From contig CM019217.1 in the NCBI GenBank assembly GCA_009741485.1, positions 43,683,279 to 43,747,278 of the forward strand: DNA of 64,000 nt, written 5' to 3'. The notes beneath the pieces were generated by a model that was given only the letters and a program-made list of their open reading frames with translations, was not told the origin of the DNA and did not search any database. The translations under genes and the position numbers were made by a program. This DNA is from Malurus cyaneus samueli. Its lineage: Eukaryota; Chordata; Aves; Passeriformes; Maluridae. Of the stretch, positions 1-11,500 are shown in pieces (position 1 is the first letter of the stretch; each line of letters opens with the position of its first letter).

Positions 1-2812
1 AACTGCTGGATTTTTAAACCTGCTTTAAGTAAGGCAGCCTGATTCTGGGTTTTAACTGCTGAACAAAGAGACCGACTCAAGTAGTTAACGATCTGGACAA
101 GACACAGAGAGAAAACATATCTCTCAGCATGGCACAAGCTCTATACTGGAATGATCAAAGACAAACAACATGCAACAGAAATGGTACAATAGCTGACTTT
201 TTTCTTCTGCTTTGTATGTTCTGACAAGAAGTTTTGTGATAGTCAGTGACTAGATTTAGAAGTTCTTAAGAAAATCTGTAAGATTGCACATCAAGAAGAA
301 TACAAACACCAAAAGAGCTAATTTGAACTCACAGACAGAACCTGTAATCATCTTGTAAAAACGTTCAGAGAGCTTTTCATTGAAAATGCCACCTCTCCAC
401 TGTGTCAACAGAGAAGTTATTTTCAGCTAGTGAAAATGCTTTTCCCTGATATGCTGAAACATTTCCAGTCTCATCAGAAAAGCAAGGTAATGAAGAGAAG
501 TACTTTTAAAGACTCATAGCATCATCTAAAGAGAGGTCTTACACCAATAAGACCATATGTCAGGAGCAGGGCTCAGCTTGCAAATAAAGTTCTGGTAATA
601 AAACTGTTTCTTTCAACTGGAACAGTTTTATATCGGAGAACTGTTCATGTCACAATAGTAGAAATAACCATAAAATAACACTACAAATCCATAACTACAG
701 GCCTATTACACTTCCCACAATAATAGTAACAGATGGGTTTGTAAGTGAAAGTTTTTTTGAAGATAATTCCTGGATACCTGTCATGGAGCACATTAGGCAG
801 ATTCTGCAAAACATTCCAAGGAAGACAGTCGTCAGGGTATGCCAGAGACCTGCCTGATCTATCATGTTTAAAATTCATGATGGGACGAGGCCCAAATGCA
901 AAGTCAACAAATATCAACTCTTCATTCAGCTGTTGGTTATAACATGGAGTATGAGCAACAACAAAGAGGACCCAAGAGCAAATAATTTGCATTAAACAAA
1001 ACAGTGGCACCAGGGAGTTTGGTGAACAAAGAAGGAGTTTTGGAACATATTTGTTCAAATGCTCAGTTAGCAATTTATGTGCTGGCAGAGTAAGTAGCCT
1101 GGTCTAAAACTTGTATGAATACACGAATAAGTTGAGTAATTTTACTAGGAGTTTCAGTTCCAAGTTAGTACAGAGTTAAACTAATCTGTTTCAGACAAAT
1201 GAAACATCACTGGAGGAAGAATCAGCACTTCGTTACTACCATTCTATAAAAATAAAATCCAGTTGTGCCAGATTAAATCCATGCCTGAAAACAGCACAAA
1301 CACAGTCATTTAAATCAAACCCCTTTTTCAATTCAAGCTGAGAAAAAGAGCATTTTTCTTTTAATTATTTTGATGTAGTTGTATAAATATAAAGAAATAG
1401 CTGAAGTTGACAGCACTATACATAAGACAGCAATGATATCAGAGCTATGCCTGAAGAAGATAATGTCTGTATAAATGTTCAGATGCTACCAGCAATTTTG
1501 TATTCATTCAAATGATTCTCTGATGAAAGAACATAATGCCAAATAATTACAGGAAAAGTTGACAGTGCTGTGGTACAATCACACCACATGGTCTCATAAA
1601 GCTTGTTTGTTGATCTTGTTATCACTACTCCCATTGCAAATAAACTGATGAGTAGATGCTTTCCCACTCCCCTTAGAAGCAGCAACAAAGACAGTTCCTA
1701 TAAAGTAGGAAAGAACCAGATCAATAGAACAGCAATGTTGCAACAAAGATGCCCTGCTCATCTGCAGAAAAGCCTCTCGTCCCCCACTCCTCTGCCCTGC
1801 TGAGGCCTCATCAGGAGCACTCTGCTCAGTTCTAGGCTCCCCAGTTCAAGAAAGACATGACCTGGAGAGGGTCCAGTGGAGGGCTATGGTGATGAGGAGA
1901 CACTAAAGCATCTCTCTTATGAGGAAACACTGAGGGAACTGGGCCTGTGCAGCCTAAAGAGGCAATGACTTTACAGAAAAGAGGGGATCTTATAAATACA
2001 AATAGCTTAAGGGCAGGTGTCCATAGGATGAAGCCAGACTCTTTATAGTGGTGCCCAGCAACAGGACAAGGGGCAACTGGCACAAACACAAAGGTCTATC
2101 TAAATAAGACAAAAAACTTCTTTCCTTTGAGGATGACAGAGCAGTTGGAACAGCCTGCCCAGGGAGGTCATCAACTCTCCTTCTCGGAGGTATTCCAAAT
2201 CCACCCGGACATGATCATGTGCAACCTGCTCCAGGTGAATCTGCTTTAGCAGAGAAATTGGACTAGATCTCCAGAGGCCCCTTCCAACCCCAGCCATTCC
2301 TTGATTTTGTGGTTCATGACCAATTTGCTCTTTTCTCCTGTTAAAAGTGCACTAAAAGTGCTCACAATTAAGCCACCAATAAAAGCAGAGGGGAAACACA
2401 ATGGCCTAAGTTGAAACCATTGCCCCATTTACTCAGGTTGTGTATTTTAGATTTTAGCTGCCGTAACTTGTAGCTTATTATTACATGATGGCCTACATTA
2501 TATAAAAGACATAAAAACATGCTACCTCAATATTTTGAGTCCTTAAATGATGCTTAGCATCATGAATAACATGCTTTCAGCAGCAAGTAAAAGTCTCCTC
2601 AAGCTCCAACAAGACCCTCCCAAGTTTTCCTGATGTGATAGTTGGACAGTGAGAAGGTCCTACCATGTACGACAGATAATTCCTATAGTAAAACCTCTGT
2701 GTGTGGACACGTACAATTATACACACAAGAGATATAAACAAGAATGACAGGAGGATATAAGAAAAAGCAAATCCACTGAGATAAAAAAGTATTTTTCATA
2801 AAACAGACTTAC
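1..2812 (-). other. MND1: MND1 intron 4 (partial, runs off the left edge)
   Basis: AT-rich intronic sequence. It contains a CR1 fragment at about 1797-2322 and a 130-codon minus-strand open frame at 681-1073 that I cannot assign. I looked for the MND1 continuation (GSQKHASLQ-type coiled-coil sequence) and did not find it here. Confidence 0.7.
1797..2322 (+). mobile_element. CR1 LINE 3' fragment, plus orientation
   Basis: Non-LTR retrotransposon remnant. Landmarks in order are CAGTTCTAGGCTCCCCAGTT, GAGGGCTATGGTGATGA, CTTATGAGGAAACACTGAGG, GTGGTGCCCAGCAACAGGAC and CTTCCAACCCCAGCCATTCC, ending in ATTCCTTGATTTTGTGGTTC, a decayed form of the CR1 3' octamer tail. It is heavily 5'-truncated, as is usual for CR1, and has no intact open frame. 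It lies antisense to MND1 in an intron. Confidence 0.9.
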
Positions 2813-2961
2813 CTGAGACTCTAACTCCTCCAATTTACGCTTCCTTGCATGAAGAGCTTTACTTGGAAAAGCCCAGAAATAATTGGAAGTTCCAATTCTA
2901 TCAGTGTCCACCATGCCATCATCAACAAGGCTTTGGAGAATCTCTTTCACTGACATCGAGG
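2813..2961 (-). CDS. MND1: MND1 coding exon 4
   Basis: These 149 nt complete the split Thr codon and encode 49 more residues, including [20 protein letters not shown] and [18 protein letters not shown]. They finish the winged helix and enter the coiled coil at KLEELESQ. The acceptor TAG is at 2964-2962 and the donor GTAAGT at 2812-2807. The open frame continues past the donor into the intron, but that tail resembles no MND1 sequence. Confidence 0.95.
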
Positions 2962-5900
2962 CTAATAATAGCAAAAATATAAAATCAGAACTGCATAGCA
3001 CCTGAACTATGAAATTTATGAATACCACAAGCTACCATCCGCAATCATGTGTTTTCCTCTAATGTCAGCTAGCTGGAAGATTTCACAAGGACAACATGCC
3101 CAAAGCTTCACTTGAAGGGATGAATCTCTTCGAAACCAGCAGTTTGTTCCTAAACACTGCTATTCTGCACATCTGCTACCAGATGTTTGCAAAACACTAC
3201 TCAAGAGTATTGCACAAAATATATGCATATTACAGTACAATACTGAAACAAACCCATGAGAGGCACCTGAGAAATTGTCTTGCAATCTTAATTCTAAAAT
3301 GAATTAACTTGTTTAAGTTTCCTGATTGGGAGTGTAATTACATTGCACTTTTTAAAGCTTAATGAAGTATTTCATAGCAGCAGAGGCACTAAAGCCATCT
3401 GTCTACACACTCAGGAAGGACAGATTCTCATTTTGATTATATTCACTTCCAAAATAGAGTATCATTTTCACTCACAAGGATCAGTATTTCTGAACATAAC
3501 TGATAATTTCCTTGCAAACCTGTGGCATTTACGAAAATGATACCTGCTCAACAAAGCTAAGTAGATATGTTATCCTCAGGTGTTGCAGATATAAAGAATT
3601 TTGAGCTCATTTAAGGGTTTTGGTACACGATGTTTAATTTCAAGACAACAGGGGACCCCACATCTTTTGGAAGCTATAAACTGGATGCCAGCATGGGGAT
3701 ATTTCCACAGGTTAGTAATTATTTTCTTTTCAGAGTAACTGGCGCTTGGGTTGTGTGACTAAATGCCTTCATATGCAGAGACAGGATGAATTTGGACCGT
3801 ACAAAAGTGTTAATGGTTTTAGAAACTCTACACTCAAATTACACCACAAATTACAACGAAACATATGCATTGACAAACCAATCAAGAGAGCACCACATCT
3901 CTTCAGAAGCCCAAGAATGCCTCTGTTAGCTGCTGACACAACTGAAAAACTCTGCTTTGTGATATTCACATCTGCAGTTCTCTCAGCAAGTTCATTTACT
4001 CTTGCAGTGCTACCAAGACATGCTAGCCAAGGACAGTGGCAACTACCCAAACTTTATGCTTTGCCTTCCTTTTGTCAATGAGCATAGAAGAAAAAAGAAT
4101 AAGGAATATACAAAACAATCAAGAGCACAGACAAATCCTAGTTGACCTAGCCCTGAATCAATGGATCTCATCAGGAAGACTTTTATTGGAAAGACAAACT
4201 CCTTCCATTTATAGCTGTCCAGCCATTTTGGAGGGGAAAAGTTCAACAGCACTGGCCATGTATATTTGGACTAACATTTAAAAACATTTGTGACATTACA
4301 GGCAGATATTGAATACCTGAGTGCACATAATGATTTCATACACTGAAAGTCACTGCAAGTCAGGCAGATCAGAGCCTAAGAAATCTCCCATCCCATGTCA
4401 CTCTTAACACTACAGCCCTGCCATTGACCAGTATCCCATTCTAGCTTCATTTTCCATTATTAAAGTTACAAACCTAAAACTGTAGCCAGGAAAATTGACA
4501 CTGTAGGACCTATACCAGAAATGATTACTTGCTCAAGGGAAGTAACTTTTCTAAATACTTACTAATCCCTTTTTCTTTTGGAGCAATCTTCTCTAGATCT
4601 TTCAACTGGAAGACATCTTTCTGTGCAAAACATGAAAGACACTTCAGTTACAAATGGCAGCATCATCTAAGCTTGAGTGTTTTTTAAACTAAATCAAGGC
4701 CAACAAAACCAAGTAGGAAATCAACTGTACATTTTGGTTTTGCTAGGGTAAGAGCCAGCATATTCCTCAATAGAAATGGAACATTCTGAAAATTAAATAA
4801 TAAGAAAAATACTATTATTGCAAAAAGCCCCATTTTCTCCTTTGGTGTGCTGAAATCACTGTATTTCATTTCAGGTTAGACTATGAAGCCCTTAAGGCAC
4901 ACAGGGCTCAGGTTAGACTGTCAGCACAGATGCACCACATTAATCAAATACTCAAGTGTCACAGTATTTTCTTTGAAAGGTAAAACATGGTGGATTAAAC
5001 ACACCACCAATAAAATTGTAGCTCAGCTTCTGGATCTCCAGGCTTCATCTCCCCAGGTCTCCTTTCCAACACTGCTCTGTTTTTCTAACGCTCAGATTTC
5101 TTCATCCTCTCATAAAATACAGTGAGATCCTTCCTAATTTCCAGCTGTCCACTCTTATGGTAACAGACTCAAAATGAGAAGATGCACATAGGTAGCACAG
5201 GAAAAAACTAACACTACCTACGCATCTATTTAACACCACCTGCGCATCTTCATGCCTTGGCTGTACCTGGGGAGGAATGAAGTTTTGTCCCTGCACTTTG
5301 CACCAGTGAAATGCATGCCAGGATATCGAATTCAGCTGCATCTACAGTTAAGCTCTTTTTAGGACCTGTCTTTCCACCAATTCAAATACAAAACAATTAC
5401 AAGTTACTTACTGTTTCAAAAAAGATCTCCATCATGCGAGCTCTCTTCTCCTCAAAGCTCAGACCTTTTTTCTTGGACTAGAACAAGGAAAAAAAAATAC
5501 AAACCAAGACATTTAGTCACTTGAACAACTAGCATCTACTCAGATTCCAAATCTATTTATCTACAAGTTAGGTTTGCCATCCTTTAAAATACCTCACCAC
5601 TAAGCCCAGACCTTCAGATTAACTACTTCTTTGCAAATAAACACTACACCAAGCTCATCTATTAAATGAAGAGACCTACCCCGGAGTTTGGAGCCAGCCT
5701 TTTAGAAAACCCAACCCCACTTCAGCTTTGATACTTCTGGACACATACCAATCCCAAAATGTGTACTTATACCAAACTCACACAAATGGTTAACAACCCT
5801 TGAAAAGATAAGCACTACCTTCTGTTTGGTTGTTTTTAAGAATTGTTTTCTATTTGTGATATACTGACAGTAGTGTGAGTTGTAGGCCATTTAGGGTTTT

Positions 5901-7587
5901 TTAAGGAGATAAAGAACATGTTCTTCAGAGGTCCTAACCAACTTCATAATTTTAAAGTCACATTTTAAAAACCGTGCTGATTTTATTTCTTTTCTCTGTG
6001 GTTGTGTGACTAAGCATTAAATGACACAGGTTGAACTACAAGCAGAAAGCAGAAATGACAATTCACAAACTGCTGCCAGCAATACAAAACTAAGAAATAG
6101 TCTTCTCTGATCACTTTGAAGCGCTATTTTGATATGCCTTTTATGAAATTAGGATATAAAGTATTTCACAGAGAAATGGAGTTTTATTAATAACAACCCA
6201 AAGGCACAGCCATAATGTGAATCTGAAAAGCCTCCCCTTGCCCCATCTCCTACTTCACCGACTGTGTGCAACTACAAAGAAGGGGGAAAGGAAATAGAAA
6301 GGGAATAGAAATGGGAGAGAAATAGGATGTTGGCAGAAAAAGGTCTAAGTTAAAAAAAAAAAAAGGCATATTGTTGCCCTTAAGCCAACAGGAGAGGGTA
6401 GTCTAATAACAAGATGCTTTGAGAAAGATATGGTTATGTTTCCAAATTTCCAGTAGAAAGGAGTCAACACCATTTTTACCTTTTAACAGCTGCTTCCTTT
6501 CTTAAGAAAGAACACGATCGGGCAGCACACAATACTTAAAACATGCACCAAGAGCAAAATGGTCAGACTGATTTAATTTCAAAGACAAACATAAAGACTA
6601 GCTTATGAAATGACAGTAATACAGAGATAGCAACAGAAGCTATTCTATTTTATATTAAACAAACAGCACCCTTAATATTTTTAATGTGTTCTCTCTTCTG
6701 TTTTAGCCAGTGATGGCCTAGGTCAGCACTGCTGGCACTGCTCTCTGCTGCCATGTCAGTACATTGCAGGATTAGGACCTGGAATTGACACATACGTGCA
6801 TGCAAGAGCATCAAGAGAAAGCAGATGGATTTAACTACCATCTCCTGCCTTTCCCAAAAGCCCTGACACCGTCGGCAGCAACAGGAGCAGAACCTTGTAG
6901 GAGCACGAAGTGGAATGGAAGTGGCGTTTTTGGAAACACGTGCTTATAGCTACGCCCCTCGGGCGCTAAGTTTCACACCACCACTCGGGCAAACAGACCA
7001 AAACAACGAAGCCAAGAGCTCTCTAGATGAAAGTTATTAACTTCACATTAATTTCTCCCTCATAGCTCATTGGCAAGCGTTCCCCACCACAAGTATTAAC
7101 CAAGTATAACCAGGCGCATCCATTTCGCTGCCGCTCACGCTACCGCAGGCAGACGGAAAAATGCGGTGCTGTGAGCGCACTGGGGCACAGCTGCGATTCC
7201 CTGTGCCCGCTCCCACCTGAGCCCAGAGGCTCAGCCTTGCCACACCTGGGCCTCTGTGTCTCGGGGGGGAAGCAGCGGGCACTGTGCCCACCTCGAGCCA
7301 CAGCCACGGGGCTATGGCTCCTCCTTTAGGGACCGGCTCATTTACATCGCTCTTCAACAAACCAAAGGCACAGCCCACGCCGTGCTAACGCTGCGCCCCC
7401 ATAACCGGCACCGTGCGGCCTCCCCCGGAGCGGGAACCCCGCTCCCCTCAGAGCGGAGAGACGGCAAGGCACGGGTTGCCATCACCCGCCCACAGCCCTG
7501 GCTGCCTCTGCATCTCCGCAGCCTCAGCGGCCGCCCGAAAATAAAACCTGGAAAAGGAGGCGGAGGGCGGGAGGCCGCGCTTACCAT
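2813..7587 (-). CDS. MND1: MND1, meiotic nuclear division protein 1, 5' part only (coding exons 1-4)
   Basis: Joining minus-strand segments 7587-7585, 5477-5412, 4620-4563 and 2961-2813 gives an open frame of 92 residues beginning [20 protein letters not shown] and ending ..[11 protein letters not shown]. This matches the N-terminal winged-helix domain of MND1 and the start of its coiled coil; the vertebrate protein is about 205 residues. MND1 pairs with HOP2 (PSMC3IP) in the nucleus and stimulates DMC1/RAD51 strand exchange in meiosis. All three introns in the window have GT-AG ends and the phases agree (0, 0, then a Thr codon split 1+2). The remaining exons, coding for the rest of the coiled coil and the C-terminal cap, are not found at 1-2812 and should lie past the left edge, so the gene is partial only because of the window cut. 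Identification is from recalled family sequence; confidence is high. Confidence 0.95.
2962..4562 (-). other. MND1: MND1 intron 3
   Basis: A 1.6-kb AT-rich intron. Short open frames occur on both strands (for example 3746-4081 plus and 3769-4050 minus) and overlap each other with no recognisable protein, so they are treated as chance. I see no recognisable repeat. Confidence 0.75.
4563..4620 (-). CDS. MND1: MND1 coding exon 3
   Basis: These 58 nt encode [19 protein letters not shown] plus the first base of a Thr codon. The acceptor CAG is at 4623-4621 and the donor GTAAGT at 4562-4557. This is the second part of the winged-helix domain. Confidence 0.95.
4621..5411 (-). other. MND1: MND1 intron 2
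   Basis: A 0.8-kb intron between coding exons 2 and 3 with GT-AG ends. I see no repeat, RNA gene or regulatory element in it. Confidence 0.8.
5412..5477 (-). CDS. MND1: MND1 coding exon 2
   Basis: These 66 nt encode 22 residues, [22 protein letters not shown], in phase 0. The acceptor TAG is at 5480-5478 and the donor GTAAGT at 5411-5406. The basic start followed by EEKRxRMMEIF is the hallmark N-terminus of MND1 and begins its winged-helix domain. Confidence 0.95.
5478..7584 (-). other. MND1: MND1 intron 1
   Basis: A 2.1-kb first intron. The part below about 6.9 kb is AT-rich with a short A run near 6352. The part from about 7.1 kb rises sharply in GC and belongs to the CpG-rich promoter region. 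No coding content is supported. Confidence 0.75.
7585..7587 (-). CDS. MND1: MND1 coding exon 1: initiator ATG only
   Basis: On the minus strand the sequence reads CGCGAC-ATG followed at once by the donor GTAAGC (7584-7579). The first exon therefore contributes only the start codon, and residue 2 begins in the next exon. The 5' UTR lies to the right in a GC-rich promoter. Reading through the donor gives an open frame into the intron, which is an artefact. Confidence 0.85.
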
Positions 7588-7707
7588 GTCGCGGGCGGGC
7601 GGCGCGGTTTGATTCCGGCGCCACCGGGCGGGAAGAGGCCGGCGGAGGCTGCGTGCGCAGCGCCGCCTGCCGCCCGCCCCTCACGGCCCTCACAGCCCCT
7701 CACAGCT

Positions 7708-7824
7708 CCCTCAGCCCCTCACAGCCGTGTTCAGCCCCACTGAATTCCCTCAGCCCCTCACAGCCGTGTTCAGCCCCACTGAATTCCCTCAGCCCCTCAC
7801 AGCCGTGTTCAGCCCCACTGAATT
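7708..7824. repeat. 39-bp tandem repeat, three exact copies
   Basis: Three identical copies (7708-7746, 7747-7785, 7786-7824) of a unit that starts CCCTCAGCCCCTCACAGCCG and ends CCCCACTGAATT. A partial, diverged fourth copy follows. The unit embeds the CCCCTCACAG core of the longer array plus a GTGTTCAGCCCCACTGAATT segment found nowhere else in it. Perfect identity points to recent expansion or to ongoing length change. Confidence 0.95.
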
Positions 7825-7958
7825 CCCTCAGCCCCTCACGGCCACGCCCTCACACGCTCACAACGCTCACAGCCCAACCTCACACCTCAACCCTCACAGC
7901 CACAACCTCACAGCCCCCTCACAGCCCCCTCACAGCGCCCTCACAGCCCCCTCACAGT

Positions 7959-7991
7959 CCCTCAGCCCCTCACAGCCCCCTCACAGCCCCC
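7959..7991 (-). promoter_or_regulatory. Canonical G-quadruplex motif in the minisatellite
   Basis: On the minus strand four G runs (5, 5, 4 and 3 Gs) are separated by loops of 6, 6 and 4 nt, fitting the G3+N1-7 rule. It is one of the clearest such motifs in the array. It lies about 370 bp upstream of the MND1 start codon on the coding strand. Folding is a prediction from sequence only. Confidence 0.6.
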
Positions 7992-8533
7992 TCACAGCGC
8001 CCTCACAGCCCCCTCACATCGCCCTCACAGCCCCCTCACAGCCCAACCTCACAGCCCCCTCACAGCCCCCTCACAGCCCCTCACAGCCCCCTCACAGCGC
8101 CCTCACAGCCCCCTCACAGCCCCTCACAGTCGCTCACAGCCCCTCACAGCCCTCACAGCCTCACAGCCCCCTCACAGCCCCTCACAGCGCCCCCACAGCC
8201 CCTCACAGCCCCCTCACAACCCCTCACAGCCCGCTCACAGCGCCCTCACAGCGCCCTCACAGCCCGCTCACAGCGCCCTCACAGCCCCTCACAGCCCCTC
8301 ACAGCGCCCTCACAGCCGCTCACAGCTCGCTCACAGCTCGCTCACAGCCCCCTCACAGCCCCCTCACAGCGCCCTCACAGCGCCCTCACAGCCCCTCACA
8401 GCCTCACAGCCCCTCACAGCCCCCTCACAGCGCCCTCACAGCGCCCGCAGCGCTCACGGCCCTCAGAGCCCCGGCGGCAGCGGCGCGGCCGCACACGGCA
8501 CGGCGGCTTAGGCCCCGCCAACGAGCGCGTGGC

Positions 8534-8572
8534 TTTTTTTTTGTTGTTTTATTTTTGTTTTTTTTTTTTTTT
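8534..8572. repeat. T-rich low-complexity tract
   Basis: An almost pure T run interrupted by G and A, directly flanking the GC-rich end of the minisatellite block. Confidence 0.9.
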
Positions 8573-11500
8573 ACCAGCCGGGAGGTGCCGTAGAATAAAA
8601 CTGAGGGGACAAAAGGAACACCTTAACTGTGGTCGAAAGCGACGTGTGTTGTACTACTGGCCTGTCACAGGAGCTGCGGGACTTAGAGAAACAAAAGCCC
8701 TCGCTGTCGGTTGAAGCAAAGAGCCTGGGCACATCTGGTGTTGCGTGGAACAGTTGTTCATTGTGATAACTGTTCTAGCGGCTTTAATTACTGACAGCTT
8801 GTTTTAATTATTATTTGTGTTGTAAATCACTTCAGCTGCAGCAGTTCTGGGAAATCGCTTTGCATCAGCAGCGGGTTCATATCTGCCATACTAAATCTAG
8901 AGCTTAAATTCAAGTAAATGAAAACGTGCAAGCTGAGATTTCAGGCAGTTCCTGTGAAGATTTCCATCCGTTTTTCACGGTGACCCTTCCTCTGAAACCC
9001 AGTTCTTTTCTGTGCAGCCCATGATCCCATTCCTCATTGCGCGCACCAGTGTATTGCTAAAAATGAATCGCGAATTAGAAAAGATGTTTTTAATACAAAG
9101 CATTTTGTTTTATCATTCTCTCATGTGCATCACATTTTCAACTTGCTAACTCAGGATAAAATCTGTTGGTCCCCCCCCTCATCTGCTGTGAAGGCTCCTG
9201 TTCTGTCTCTTTGCTTTCCATTTCCTTTGGCCAGCCCTCAAAGTGAGTGTGTCCCCATGCTCCCTGTGACACTCCGCTGCCCGAGGATGTGGGCTGCTTC
9301 CTGCTCCTTCACAGCCTGGAACAAAACTGAGCTCCCCTGTTTTTTTAATGCTGCAAAGCAAATGGTTGCTGCAACATTTTGCAAAGCCCTCATTGCAGTG
9401 TAGGTTTTCTCTGAGCAACACGTGTGGGTGGCAAGGGTGGGTGTCAGAGCTGAACATGCTGCCTGCAGTAGAGGAAGAGGAGAAGGGAGGAAGGGTTTCC
9501 AGAGGGACACTCACTCTTTGGGGCACGTACCTCGTGTCTTCCATTTAGTACACGTGAGGCAGCATTGCTCCCATCTACCCATTACTCATGAAAAGACTGG
9601 CGGAAAACAGCCAGGTGTCCCCCCCAGATAGAGCCAGCACAGGCTGGAGCACACACCTGGAACCACAGCTGGAAGGCATTCCTTATTTCTACAGCTGAAT
9701 GTGATTGCAGCAGCCCAGACGGCCCATCCATCTCCAAAACATTAGGCCATGCTCTCGGGTGATGGTGGGGCAGCAGGATCAGCAGGTTTTCTCTGCCCAT
9801 GGACCCTGGGGACAGCTGGGCTCAGCTGCTCCGGGTGCACCGGCAGCTTTGAAGACCATTCGTGGCCACATCACCCAGTCCAATTTGCTCTATTATGGGA
9901 GGTTCCCTAACACCTCCCACATTTTGCAGCACCAGATCAAAACTAATCAGTTGAAAAAACATGGGGTAAAAGAGATCCCAGACAAAAGGAGAATGTATGG
10001 TGTATCTTATGATTTGTCATTTGAGGATGGTTTTCCATTACTGCATAAACTGGTATGAATGACTCCTAAAATTCATAAAGGCCTGGGATTTTTAATGGCT
10101 TCAGAATGCCTAAATGTGGTATTTCACAGAACTGCTGGTCATATGCTATGATTCTAAAGACAATGGATGAAAATAATGTGGAAGGGAGACTCATAACTGT
10201 GTCTCTCTGTTAGATGATTGGTCTCATTTTCCTGTGATTTTCTTAAGCTTTAACAATTTGGGCTAAACTTTCTATTCTAGGAGTCTGAGATTTTTAAGTA
10301 ATGGCCAAAATAGTGTTTCACTGTTCCTGAGTTAGAGAAAATACAGTGCTTTGTCAGTGTTACATTATGCTTGGATAAGATGATGTTTGTACCCTCCTTC
10401 ATCTTGCTCTTACAAATCTGTGGTTGAATTACAGTCAGAAATTTCTGTTTTGAAAGGACAATAAAGTGACAATGGCAGGAAGCTTAGGAAGTAGGAGAAT
10501 GAAAATTGTCCCACTTAATTTTGTTCCTTTCATGCATACATGCCATAGCACAGTCTTAATAACATGAGCTATTTTTTCAGAAGAGAAGAATTCAAGTCGA
10601 ATAGCAGATCAGTTTATAGAAGAGGAAGAGCAAGCCTTTCCAGTCCACACCTGTATGACTGACAGCAGTAGAACTTAAGCACAGAGGACAAGGAGAGTTC
10701 ATGGAGATGCTCACCCTTGGGAGGTGATACCAACTTCCCTGGGATCCAAGCAGTCTGTTGCGGGCTGTGGGCACGTATCAGGAAGCAATATGATCCATAA
10801 GTATCCCATACAGGCCAGTCTCTGCAGCATCTGCTGCCTCATTCCATCCTCGAATGAGCTTTTGGTCTGTAAGCAGATGTTCTCCTTAGACAAACATTTA
10901 ACCCTTAAGTGAGAAATCCTTGGTAAGAAATGCTAGCTGCTGCTTCTCCAGCTTTGCTAGGCAGAGCTGCTGAAGCATTAGAGTTATCCTTGAGGTGAGT
11001 AGCTTAACCAGTAGGATTTTGGTCACAAGGCATTTCACTGAAGGAACAAGGCATTCATCTGAAGGGCAGCAGCCTTCAGCTGGATGTAGCAATGAGCAGC
11101 AAGTGCTGGGTATCTCTTCTACCAGCACAGCTGCGGCCTGCCTAGGGAGAACATCTGTCCACAGAAATGACATTGACTGTTCCACTCCACTGAGATACTT
11201 CTGACTGGTCCAAATTAGGGAGCATTGCCATGAACTCTCAGCAAAACTCTGGGGATTGTTAACTGCAGAGGAGCATGGCTGGATGTGAGAGAGAACTTCA
11301 GCTTAAGGAACAACAAAACATTTATGAACATGTTAAGGGGATACCACTCTAAAGAGAGAGAGAGCCTGGCTAAAGGTGGCTGCCCAAAGTACCTGCTCCT
11401 TTAGTGACTTTGGCCTTATTCTCCCTGATATTGTTTCTCATTATTGAGACTGGGTTCTGTAGTCCTACTTACATAACTTTTAAAATATTCTGCTGCTTCA

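Larger units (their letters stand above)
7675..8462. repeat. C-rich promoter minisatellite, (CCCCTCACAG)n and variants
   Basis: A tandem array of about 780 bp made of 10- and 11-bp units on the plus strand: CCCCTCACAG, CCCCCTCACAG, CGCCCTCACAG, CCGCTCACAG and CTCGCTCACAG. Some stretches alternate unit types, which suggests higher-order duplication. The left part (7708-7824) carries a distinct 39-bp repeat. The units contain no stop codon in two frames, so long Pro/Ser/His/Thr-rich open frames (7653-8714 and 7727-8593) run through it; these are repeat artefacts. On the minus strand the array is G-rich (CTGTGAGGGGG) and lies within about 100 bp of the MND1 start codon. Confidence 0.95.
7100..8530 (-). 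promoter_or_regulatory. MND1: CpG-rich promoter region of MND1
   Basis: A marked GC- and CpG-rich block in otherwise AT-rich DNA surrounds the MND1 start codon at 7587-7585. The densest promoter-like stretch is about 7530-7680, with GGCGG/GGGCGG boxes and an ETS-like CCGGAAT on the minus strand at about 7612-7618. A second GC-rich stretch follows the minisatellite at 8440-8530 and includes GGCCCCGCC. The transcription start is inferred, not seen, and probably lies at 7590-7680. There is no TATA box at a convincing position. Divergent plus-strand transcription is possible but has no support here. Confidence 0.65.

Noticed and set aside
1..2812. Search for MND1 exons 5 onward at the left end
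   Set aside because: No sequence resembling the MND1 coiled-coil or its DFDYID-type C-terminus was found, so the exons most likely lie outside the window.
7354..7587. Open frame starting at the MND1 ATG and running into the intron
   Set aside because: The GTAAGC donor directly after ATG and the clear MND1 continuation at 5477 show that this is intron read-through.
7653..8714. Overlapping plus-strand open frames of 353 and 288 codons, Pro/Ser/His/Thr-rich
   Set aside because: They arise from a stop-free 10/11-bp tandem repeat. Two frames are open at once, and the sequence has no non-repetitive domain or plausible gene context.
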